64,000 nt of DNA, taken from contig FOFK01000005.1 of assembly GCA_900110975.1 (NCBI GenBank), positions 97,901 to 161,900 on the forward strand, written 5' to 3'. Of the stretch, positions 57,476-64,000 are shown one piece after another. The stretch is from Lachnospiraceae bacterium RM5 (GTDB lineage Bacteria; Bacillota; Clostridia; Lachnospirales; Lachnospiraceae). Position 1 is the first letter of the stretch. The number at the start of each line of letters is the position of its first letter. Both the position numbers and the translations under genes were made by a program. The notes below the pieces were generated by a model, which was given only the letters and a program-made list of their open reading frames with translations, was not told where the DNA came from and did not search any database.

Positions 57476-57498
57476 ACCAAGCATATCTGTTTATTGGC

Positions 57499-57587
57499 AG
57501 AATTAAAAGAAATTGATATACATTTAGTAGAATTTAAATAAATGATATGCATTTAGCAGGATTAAAATAAATAATATATATTTAAGA
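57499..57587 (+). repeat. three degenerate 29-30-bp tandem units before dut
   Basis: Units begin at 57499, 57529 and 57558 with AG-A/G-ATT-AA-A/T patterns (shared core ATGATATGCATTTAG or close variants). They end at the dut ribosome site (AAGAAAGGAC). Confidence 0.5.
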
Positions 57588-57601
57588 AAGGACATTTTAC
57601 A

Positions 57602-58042
57602 ATGGAAAATGTAACAATTAAGATTCAATACTTAAACGATGAAATCGAAAGATTAAAATATATCGATGGAAAATCTGACTGGATCGACCTTAGAGCAGCA
57701 AAGGAATATAACTTAAAATCCGGCGAATTTGCCCTTATTCACCTAGGAATTGCAATGCAACTTCCAGAAGGCTATGAAGCACATATCCTTCCAAGAAGCT
57801 CAACATTCAAAAACTTCGGCGTTATTCAGGCAAACTCCATGGGTATCGTAGATGAATCATATTGTGGTCCAAACGACTGGTTCTTCTTCCCTGCAATCGC
57901 CCTTAGAGACACTACAATTCACGTAAATGACAGAATTTGCCAGTTCAGAATCGAGAAACACCAGCCACAGGTAAACTTTGAAGAAGTTAAATTGCTTGAA
58001 AACGATGACCGTGGTGGCATCGGAAGCACAGGAATTAAATAG
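57602..58042 (+). CDS. dut: dUTP diphosphatase
   Basis: A 146-residue trimeric dUTPase: motif 1 DWIDLRAA, motif 2 [10 protein letters not shown], motif 3 GIVDESYCG, motif 4 RICQFRIEK, motif 5 DRGGIGSTG. It hydrolyses dUTP to dUMP and supports DNA fidelity. It stands after nrdDG and thus forms a small dNTP-supply cluster, though separated by a terminator. Confidence 0.93.
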   Translation: MENVTIKIQYLNDEIERLKYIDGKSDWIDLRAAKEYNLKSGEFALIHLGIAMQLPEGYEAHILPRSSTFKNFGVIQANSMGIVDESYCGPNDWFFFPAIALRDTTIHVNDRICQFRIEKHQPQVNFEEVKLLENDDRGGIGSTGIK

Positions 58043-58125
58043 ATATATACTTAAATAAATAATACTTAGACAAATATATACTTAAACAAATATATATTAA
58101 AAATTGATATAACCAATCCCCATAA

Positions 58126-58182
58126 GATAGGATATGTATTCTCTTTATTCATTTAATGAGAATCATCTCCTATCATTTTTTT
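58126..58182 (+). terminator. terminator after dut
   Basis: GATAGGA pairs with TCCTATC, with inner ATTCTC/GAGAAT, followed by a long T-run (58175-58182). Confidence 0.9.
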
Positions 58183-58201
58183 ATATTTATTAGCCCTAAT
58201 T

Positions 58202-58623
58202 TACTAGAAATTTTGATATATTTCTGTCTCGCTAGTAGTTGTAATTTCGCATTTACTAGAATCTAATAATTTTTTCTCTATCGCTAGTAGTTGTAATTTT
58301 ACATTTACTAGAATCTGACAATTTTTTCTCTATCGCTAGTAATTTCAATTTCGCAACTACTAGAATCTGACAAGTTTTTCTGTCTCGCTAGTAATTGCAA
58401 TTTCGCAATTACTAGAATCTGACAAATTTTTCTTTCTCGCTAGTAATTTCTTCTCGGCGATTACTAGAATTTCAGCAAATTTTTTGTCTCGCTAGTAATT
58501 TCACTTCGACGACTACTAGAATCTCAGCATTTCTTTTTTCTCGCTAGTAATTGCAATTTCGCAACTACTAGAATCCGACAAGTTTTTCTCTATCTATAGT
58601 AATTCATCCGCAATTATTCTTAT
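58202..58623 (+). repeat. array of eight hairpins with exact 52-bp period
   Basis: Left arm CTAGTA starts at 58232, 58284, 58336, 58388, 58440, 58492, 58544 and (degenerate) 58596. Each unit is a 28-bp inverted repeat, best seen at 58388-58415 (CTAGTAATTGC, AATTTC, GCAATTACTAG). A 24-bp conserved spacer with AATCTGACAA and T/C-rich sequence follows. A right arm alone remains at 58202-58207. Terminal CTAGTA/TACTAG arms are conserved while inner arms vary. The last unit runs into the 3' end of the SMI1 gene. Confidence 0.95.
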
Positions 58624-59029
58624 TCATAATATCAAAAAACTCTTCAACTGAATCTGCTATCAAAATTTCATTTTCAATATCATCACAATATATCAAATAA
58701 ATTTTTTCATCATTTTTATCCCAATAATAATAATCGCCACCACTATTATTAGCCAGTGGTATCAATGACTCTCTGATATAGCCATCTCCCCTATCATCTT
58801 CATAAATCTTTTCAACGCAGCATTTTCCATGTACAAGTGGTAATATTTCAAACACTTCAAAATAATATCCATCAATACCAAAAATGCATAACTTTATACT
58901 TGCACCATTATATGATCTATAAAAATCTCTTAGCACATCTGGAACATCTCTTCCAATAAGTTTTTCAAATTTTAAAATATCACTTTCATTAATAATCATA
59001 TCATTATTAATTTTTTCAATAAATTCCAT
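58604..59029 (-). CDS. SMI1/KNR4 family immunity-like protein
   Basis: A 141-residue SMI1/KNR4 (SUKH) protein: ESDILKFEKLIGRDVPDVLRDFYRSYNGA, then PLANNSGGDYYYWD and VEEFFDIMN. SUKH proteins neutralise polymorphic toxins. Its final codons (NNCG) fall inside the last unit of the 52-bp hairpin array, so the array has invaded or co-opted the 3' end. No toxin gene is next to it. Confidence 0.88.
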   Translation of the reverse strand: MEFIEKINNDMIINESDILKFEKLIGRDVPDVLRDFYRSYNGASIKLCIFGIDGYYFEVFEILPLVHGKCCVEKIYEDDRGDGYIRESLIPLANNSGGDYYYWDKNDEKIYLIYCDDIENEILIADSVEEFFDIMNKNNCG

Positions 59030-59039
59030 ATCTTTTACC

Positions 59040-59360
59040 TTACAAATTAGTTATCAATTTTTCTTTTGAAAAATCCACAACATAATCATTATTTAATTTA
59101 ACTTTTAATTCATCCACTGCTTCACAAACTTTTTTAACAAACAATTCTTTTTGCAATTCATCAGCAAATCCAACATATGAAAATTCTATATCATTATCAA
59201 TATATAATGAGTCAAACATTTCCTGTAATTCATCAAACATCTTTTCTAATTTTTCATTATCATCTAAAATTTCAGGAAAAATATTATCAACAAAGATATC
59301 ATTTTCATATAACCATAGCGGAAAACATTTATATTCAAATTTTATTATTATTCTTTTCAT
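59040..59360 (-). CDS. unrecognised 106-residue protein in the immunity cluster
   Basis: I do not recognise this protein. It is acidic, with a beta-rich N-terminus (IIIKFEYKCFPLWLYENDIFVDN) and a helical middle (EKLEKMFDELQEMFDSLY). Size and location between SMI1 and Imm70 genes suggest another immunity protein. It is 10 bp upstream of the SMI1 gene and probably co-transcribed. Confidence 0.7.
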   Translation of the reverse strand: MKRIIIKFEYKCFPLWLYENDIFVDNIFPEILDDNEKLEKMFDELQEMFDSLYIDNDIEFSYVGFADELQKELFVKKVCEAVDELKVKLNNDYVVDFSKEKLITNL

Positions 59361-59401
59361 TTTTATTTTTATCCACCTTTTACTATAATCCCACTTAAAT
59401 A

Positions 59402-59455
59402 TGAATCGAACTCCTAATCGTTAAAATTGAAGTTTAACTTTTAGGAGCCGATTCA
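59402..59455 (-). other. large composite hairpin between immunity genes
   Basis: Three nested perfect stems, TGAATCG/CGATTCA, CTCCTAA/TTAGGAG and GTTAAA/TTTAAC, total 20 base pairs with small internal loops and a 7-base apex. It lies after the Imm70 stop on the minus strand; no clear T-run. It could be a terminator-like or recombination element separating cassettes. Confidence 0.6.
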
Positions 59456-59478
59456 TTCAAAGAAAATAAAAAAATATT

Positions 59479-59895
59479 TTACATTGCTTCAATCAATAAT
59501 TTTTCATTTAATTCAAGAGCTTTCTCTAACGCATCTTTTAAAACTTCAATGAAATCCTCACCATCATTTGTCACAAAATAGTTTGATAAATCAGTAATAT
59601 CGGCACTAATATTATCACCCCATGGTGGTCTCTTTGATAAATCATCAATATCCCAAACCACTTTATCCGGCAAGTATTTCTTAAGTTCAGTTCTAATAAT
59701 TTCAAGTTCTGCTAAACATTCCTTGGCACTTTCTACTTCTAATTCTCCTCTATACAATTCATTCATTATATATGGATACTTGATTCCCCAATCACCATTT
59801 TCTAAATTATATGCGACTGTCGAAAAAAAAGAATGTAAAAAATCTCCTGAACCAACTGAATAATATTCATCTCCAACAACAAAACCTATAGCCAT
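59479..59895 (-). CDS. Imm70 family immunity protein
   Basis: A 138-residue protein matching immunity protein 70: IGFVVGDEYYSVGSGDFLHSFF, YIMNELYRGELE, RPPWGDNISADITDLSNYFVT. Imm70 proteins guard against secreted polymorphic toxins. The neighbours are SMI1/KNR4 genes, and no toxin is seen. Confidence 0.85.
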   Translation of the reverse strand: MAIGFVVGDEYYSVGSGDFLHSFFSTVAYNLENGDWGIKYPYIMNELYRGELEVESAKECLAELEIIRTELKKYLPDKVVWDIDDLSKRPPWGDNISADITDLSNYFVTNDGEDFIEVLKDALEKALELNEKLLIEAM

Positions 59896-59904
59896 AATAT
59901 CCTC

Positions 59905-60375
59905 CTACTCCAACATATCAATAAATTTTCCAAAGGAATCAGCAACTTCGTATATTACTGGCATAAACTCATCTGATTCTTCATGATTCCATATGCACAC
60001 TGTCGGAAAATCTTGGTTCTTTTTAAAATTCAAACATAAATAATCGCCTGCAAATAACTCAGCAATTGGTAATAATTCCAACCCAACTAAATCTTCATTA
60101 TCAGTCAATCGTTCTTCTATTCCCGATGCTACAACACTTATATCATACCATCCAAGTTCCGAATCACTCCAATTGTTAATAATCCCTAAAAAGCGAACTA
60201 TAGCATAAGAATGATTATTACAATTAAATGATTTCTTAATAGGAATACAAGCATTATACTTTTTTAAAAAATTTATGTAATCAATTGGTAATTTTAATCT
60301 CCATGACTGCTCTCTTTTATTAATATCTTCATCAGTCGGAATCGGTTCAATAACACTATTCATTTGAAATAACAT
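59905..60375 (-). CDS. SMI1/KNR4 family immunity-like protein
   Basis: A 156-residue SUKH protein: DEDINKREQSWRLKLPIDYINFLKKYNACIP, SELGWYDISVV, LELLPIAELFAGDYLCLNF and SFGKFIDML. Start at MLFQMN fits GGAG 6 bases upstream; a 12-codon extension is possible. It lies 9 bp upstream of Imm70. The domain is complete. Confidence 0.85.
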   Translation of the reverse strand: MLFQMNSVIEPIPTDEDINKREQSWRLKLPIDYINFLKKYNACIPIKKSFNCNNHSYAIVRFLGIINNWSDSELGWYDISVVASGIEERLTDNEDLVGLELLPIAELFAGDYLCLNFKKNQDFPTVCIWNHEESDEFMPVIYEVADSFGKFIDMLE

Positions 60376-60435
60376 ATTTATCTCCATAAATTTCATTTTT
60401 GCAATTTTCATATAAGTCCATAAAAGGTCTATTCA

Positions 60436-60624
60436 TTATTTTTTTATATAATTTATATTTTCATCAGTGAAGTCTCTCCAATTATAAAATCCTTTAGATA
60501 CTGGAAGAGATTTCATCAAATATTCTTTTAATGAAAGTGGAAACTTTATTTCATATATTTTTTCAACATTATTAATTTCACTTTCACTCATACCTCTTTC
60601 ATATTCTATTTCATTTTTTTTCAT
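60436..60624 (-). pseudogene. truncated SMI1/KNR4 family gene
   Basis: Only 62 residues remain: RGMSESEINNVEKIYEIKFPLSLKEYLMKSLPVSKGFYNWRDF, the start of a larger SMI1-family domain (normally about 150-200 residues). The frame stops after INYIKK with nothing similar downstream. It may be a decayed cassette of the immunity cluster or, less likely, a short functional domain. Confidence 0.65.
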
Positions 60625-60717
60625 TTTACAATTATATTCCTCTATACTTTAATTAATTCTTATGGTCCTGTAATACCTTCAGATAAAACTCTGTTTCTTA
60701 AAACACCAGTATCTTAT

Positions 60718-61656
60718 CTATAAACATCCAATCTCCTCTAAATACCTCTTAACATATTTCATATAATTATCAGGATCTTTCAATATCGACTCAGCATGCC
60801 CTGCATTATTAATATAATGTATTTCAGAATATCCTTTGGTTGCTTCAGACATTCTCTTTGAATTTCCCTTTAAAATCAAATCATCTTTTTCTCCATGAAT
60901 AAAAAGTATCGGTATTTCATTGTCTTTCAGGGAATCAATAGGTCTCATATTTTTCAAAGAATACTTATATCTAACCCTGGTACCAACATCTGCTAAATCA
61001 ATAAAGAATGTTGGCAGATGCATATTTTTAAATCCATTTTTCAATACATTTTCAATATCTGAAAAACCACAGTCTGCAACCACAAAATCAACATCCGGCT
61101 TATATTTTAGAGTAGTAATAGTTGTTGCAGCACCAAGCGATTCCCCATGAAGCCCCAAAACGCTTATATCTTTATAACGGTTCCTTGTATCGCTAATAAG
61201 AAAATCAAGATCCACACTTTCTAAAATGCCATATGTTGTAATAGTTTTTTCATTTTCACCATGACCTCTCAAGTCATATATAATACAGTTAAATCCAAGC
61301 TCCATATACATAGGCACATATTTTAAAGCACCCATCCTGTTATCTGTGTATCCATGTGATATGATTATATATTTTGTTGTTGCCTCAGGATTCTTCAAAA
61401 ATTCTGCATGAATCTTATATCCATCCTTACTTTCAACCTCATAATCCTTTTTCTCCAAATCATCATAAAATGAGGTGTCATAGTGGTCACTCTGCCATTT
61501 TAAAGCCTCTTTTAAAGTCTGACGTTCACCAAGCACTATAAACGACGGCAAAATAAATGTCGCAGAAAGCAAAATCACAATCATAAGTATAAGTAAAATA
61601 CTAAGTGTGATTTTCAATTTCTTATGTCTATTTTCCATATTTTCTTTTCTTTTCAT
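60718..61656 (-). CDS. membrane-anchored alpha/beta hydrolase
   Basis: A 312-residue serine hydrolase. One N-terminal membrane helix (about 15-40) anchors it outside. The fold motifs are IIISHGYTDNR (oxyanion), LHGESLGA (nucleophile Ser in G-x-S-x-G), IHGEKDDL (acid) and the His in NNAGHAES. It belongs to the BAAT/acyl-CoA thioester or BEM46-like group; substrate is unknown. The start is weakly supported, as the ribosome site is poor. Confidence 0.88.
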   Translation of the reverse strand: MKRKENMENRHKKLKITLSILLILMIVILLSATFILPSFIVLGERQTLKEALKWQSDHYDTSFYDDLEKKDYEVESKDGYKIHAEFLKNPEATTKYIIISHGYTDNRMGALKYVPMYMELGFNCIIYDLRGHGENEKTITTYGILESVDLDFLISDTRNRYKDISVLGLHGESLGAATTITTLKYKPDVDFVVADCGFSDIENVLKNGFKNMHLPTFFIDLADVGTRVRYKYSLKNMRPIDSLKDNEIPILFIHGEKDDLILKGNSKRMSEATKGYSEIHYINNAGHAESILKDPDNYMKYVKRYLEEIGCL

Positions 61657-61692
61657 AACCAGTCACAACCTTGCTAAAAACTTGTTAATTTA

Positions 61693-63753
61693 TCATTCTG
61701 TCTTTTTATTTGGAATATAAAATGTAATACAACCTTTTCCATCATAATTTTCCAGATTATCTAATTTTTTCGTCGAAATTAAAAATCTATAATTCTTTCC
61801 AGAATCAATATTTTTATATTTACAACTATTTTTAGTTACCTCCTTTGATTCTTTTAACACTTTTGAACTCAAATAATATTTATAAATATAATATTTTTCT
61901 GCATTTCCTTCCCACTTCAATGTCAATGTATTATTAGAATAATCATAATTCCAATCAGACACATTTACGCTATTTTCAGTTTTTCCAACTGTTGCAGAGA
62001 CAGCACATTCTTTAATTAGACTTTTTGATATTCCTTTTCTTGAAACCGCCTGCACAACATACCTATAGTTTTTTCCTTCTTCTATACTATAAATTTTTAC
62101 AGAATTACCTCTTGTATCCTTTGATCTTTGAAACGTATTACTTTTTGCAAAATACTTATAAACTTGATAATAATCTGCACCTTCGACTTTATCCCATTTA
62201 AGTATAACACATGATTTTCCATCTTTATCTTTTCCATATTGCGCACTAACTAATGGACAATTGATAGGCTTCTCATATTCCAAACCATCAATAATATCGT
62301 TATTCTTATCATAATTATCTACAAAACAAATCCTATGATCTTCAGGATTATCTCTAAAAGTTTGTATTGTATTATTATATATCTTCATATTCTCACATTT
62401 TTCAAGAATTATTCCTTCACCTCCAAAATTTCCATTTGGGGTTTCTTTATAATAAAGATTTTTTATAACATTATTCTCAATTGTCCAATTTGTAGAATAA
62501 ACCAACTGTATTCCGTGCCATGTTGGATTATCAATTATATTATTTCTTACAATAACGTTATCTGGCCCAAGATCTGGTTCTTTTCCCATCTGCTCCTGAC
62601 CTCTTTTTCCACATCCAATTCCTGCACCACATTTTAAAATATAATTATCTTCAATAAGGATATTTGTACTTGGATATGTAACAAAAATACCACCTGCTGC
62701 CTGAGTATGATTTCTTATATTATTTCCACTAATCACAACATTTTCATTTGGATGTTCAATAGTATCCCCAGTATCTTTAACTACTTCTGCCGGTGAATAA
62801 TACAAAGAAATCGGCTCACTAAGTTCCCATTTCTGTCCGTCAAAGAAATTATTACAAATATAACTATTTGTTAAATATCCAGGTTGAACAAGAACACCTA
62901 CATCCGAATTAAGAAATTCACAATAATATACATTTACATTATCATTATGTCCCCTGAAATTAAGGTTTCCATTATTGTTATCCCTGAATTTACAACCAAA
63001 AATTTCCACGTTGTTACAAGACTCAATCGTTAATTGTAAAAAGCCTTCCTGATCTCCATTTTCAATCTTTTCAACCTTTTTATTATTTCCATCAAAACAA
63101 ATATCTCTAACAATTACATTATCAGCATTTGCAATATGTAATACTTTATCCCATATTGTATAATCTTTTTTATCATGAGGATTGCCATCAGCATCATATT
63201 CAGTTATTATGTTATACTTTATTTTAACATCTTCTGCTGTTTTAAAAATTGTACTTTCTCCATCACCACAAATTTTTACATCTGATATTCTGACTACACT
63301 AGTTTGAATATCCGGGTTATAAACAGGATTTCCAACTGTCGTATTTTTCATATAATATACTCCGGTTGGAAAATAAGCATATTTTCCCTGAGCATTTGCC
63401 TCTTTAATCGCTTCGCCAACATACCAGTAATATGTATTATCAAATATTTCTGTAGAATATTCCTGTGAAGACTGATTCAAAAATCCCTGTTTATCTAAAT
63501 TTTTATTATTAAGAAATGTTTTGAAGTTTTCCGTATCAAAAATACTTATTCTATCTTCTTCCGGCACTCTGTCTTTAACCATCGATATTCCTGTCTTGTT
63601 GAAATCATTTCTTGTAGTTGAAAAAGGAAGATTTTCTGTATCTGCTTCAGCATATACATTTACATATTTTGTTCCAATGAAACCAACAAAAAATACAATT
63701 CCCAATACCAAGCTCAAAGCCAACAAAAAACCATTTTTTCTCACATTTCTCAT
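61693..63753 (-). CDS. secreted right-handed beta-helix protein with Fn3-like tail
   Basis: A 686-residue protein. Signal peptide (about 1-35). Residues about 120-480 show the parallel beta-helix repeat pattern (NVIVRDICFDGNN, NVEIFGCKFRDNNNG, NVVISGNNI, NILIEDNYILKCG, NVIVRNNIIDN, WTIENNVIKNL), similar to pectate-lyase or inverting-glycosidase folds, likely a polysaccharide-acting or adhesive domain. Two Fn3-like domains end the protein and resemble those of the 52850-54298 protein. Catalytic residues cannot be assigned by eye. Confidence 0.85.
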   Translation of the reverse strand: MRNVRKNGFLLALSLVLGIVFFVGFIGTKYVNVYAEADTENLPFSTTRNDFNKTGISMVKDRVPEEDRISIFDTENFKTFLNNKNLDKQGFLNQSSQEYSTEIFDNTYYWYVGEAIKEANAQGKYAYFPTGVYYMKNTTVGNPVYNPDIQTSVVRISDVKICGDGESTIFKTAEDVKIKYNIITEYDADGNPHDKKDYTIWDKVLHIANADNVIVRDICFDGNNKKVEKIENGDQEGFLQLTIESCNNVEIFGCKFRDNNNGNLNFRGHNDNVNVYYCEFLNSDVGVLVQPGYLTNSYICNNFFDGQKWELSEPISLYYSPAEVVKDTGDTIEHPNENVVISGNNIRNHTQAAGGIFVTYPSTNILIEDNYILKCGAGIGCGKRGQEQMGKEPDLGPDNVIVRNNIIDNPTWHGIQLVYSTNWTIENNVIKNLYYKETPNGNFGGEGIILEKCENMKIYNNTIQTFRDNPEDHRICFVDNYDKNNDIIDGLEYEKPINCPLVSAQYGKDKDGKSCVILKWDKVEGADYYQVYKYFAKSNTFQRSKDTRGNSVKIYSIEEGKNYRYVVQAVSRKGISKSLIKECAVSATVGKTENSVNVSDWNYDYSNNTLTLKWEGNAEKYYIYKYYLSSKVLKESKEVTKNSCKYKNIDSGKNYRFLISTKKLDNLENYDGKGCITFYIPNKKTE

Positions 63754-63940
63754 ACACTTCTCCTCCCAAACAAGTTAATAGAAATTGATAATATTAATAG
63801 ATTTGTATCTACAAATCCATCTCCACACCTATAAATACATTGTTCCATATTAGGCAATTTATTTCAATAAATAATCAAATTATAGTATTCCAAAATATTA
63901 TGCTGTTTTTTGTTGAATATTACCCTTACCTAATCCTTAT

Positions 63941-63977
63941 GTAACGTAAATTACCAATATTCTCTCGTTTACGTTAC
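63941..63977 (+). repeat. unit of the 64-bp hairpin family at the right edge
   Basis: GTAACGTAAA and TTTACGTTAC, 17-base loop, identical geometry to the 30451-30806 array. Both arms carry matched changes, so pairing is perfect. The next unit would fall at about 64005, beyond the window. Confidence 0.85.
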
Positions 63978-64000
63978 TCATCACTTTTCTGTTCCAACTT

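Noticed and set aside
58202..58623. CRISPR array at the 52-bp repeats
   Set aside because: Spacers are conserved and units are full palindromes; there are no cas genes.

Overview
The window is AT-rich DNA from a low-GC Gram-positive anaerobe, most likely a Clostridia member close to Lachnospiraceae. This rests on the gene content (IreB, YlbF, RNase J, HrcA/CIRCE, class III ribonucleotide reductase NrdDG, a Firmicutes-style type IV pilus operon), AGGAGG-type ribosome sites and strong A/T codon bias. I cannot name the species. I recognised no rRNA or tRNA genes.

Left part (1-30.2 kb, almost all minus strand) is core genome. A type IV pilus operon reads pilB, pilT, pilC, two major-pilin-like genes, pilD, a pilM-pilN fusion, pilO-like, and minor pilin-like genes running off the left edge. 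PilB carries two clean MshEN motifs, which predicts cyclic-di-GMP control. Next comes an RNA-centred housekeeping block: mtaB, ireB, ruvX, DUF1292, RNase J, YlbF, a truncated MltG-like protein, and a trmR/trhP pair for wobble-uridine modification. After an HPr-like gene on the plus strand follow thiI-iscS, rsmE-prmA, a glycogen debranching enzyme, and the heat-shock operon hrcA-grpE-dnaK-dnaJ under a perfect CIRCE operator.

Middle (30.3-41 kb) becomes accessory. Six hairpins repeat with an exact 64-bp period in front of an unrecognised gene. Then comes a structured intergenic RNA candidate closed by a perfect 14-bp inverted repeat, then a reverse transcriptase. The layout resembles a retron or another RT-plus-ncRNA defence system and is the most interesting candidate in the window. 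Its 3' end overlaps a convergent HIRAN gene that belongs to a J-domain/TPR cluster. An Rpn-family nuclease, a secreted anchored protein and an ABC transporter with an XRE-AbrB regulator follow.

40.3-52.2 kb is a type I restriction-modification island on the minus strand: hsdM, a BRO/DinD-like gene, hsdS, a small membrane protein, a tyrosine recombinase, DUF1643, a second hsdS, a SWIM-domain protein, hsdR and a PD-(D/E)XK protein. The two hsdS genes share three direct repeats. Between hsdR and the PD-(D/E)XK gene sits a minimal type I-C-like CRISPR remnant: one intact 33-bp repeat, one 33-bp spacer and one degenerate terminal repeat, with no cas genes in view.

Right part (52.3-64 kb) holds a DUF4177 protein, two secreted proteins sharing Fn3-like tails, nrdD-nrdG behind paired NrdR boxes, dut, a second hairpin array with an exact 52-bp period, and a toxin-less cluster of SMI1/KNR4 and Imm70 immunity genes. 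At the extreme right edge the 64-bp hairpin family reappears.
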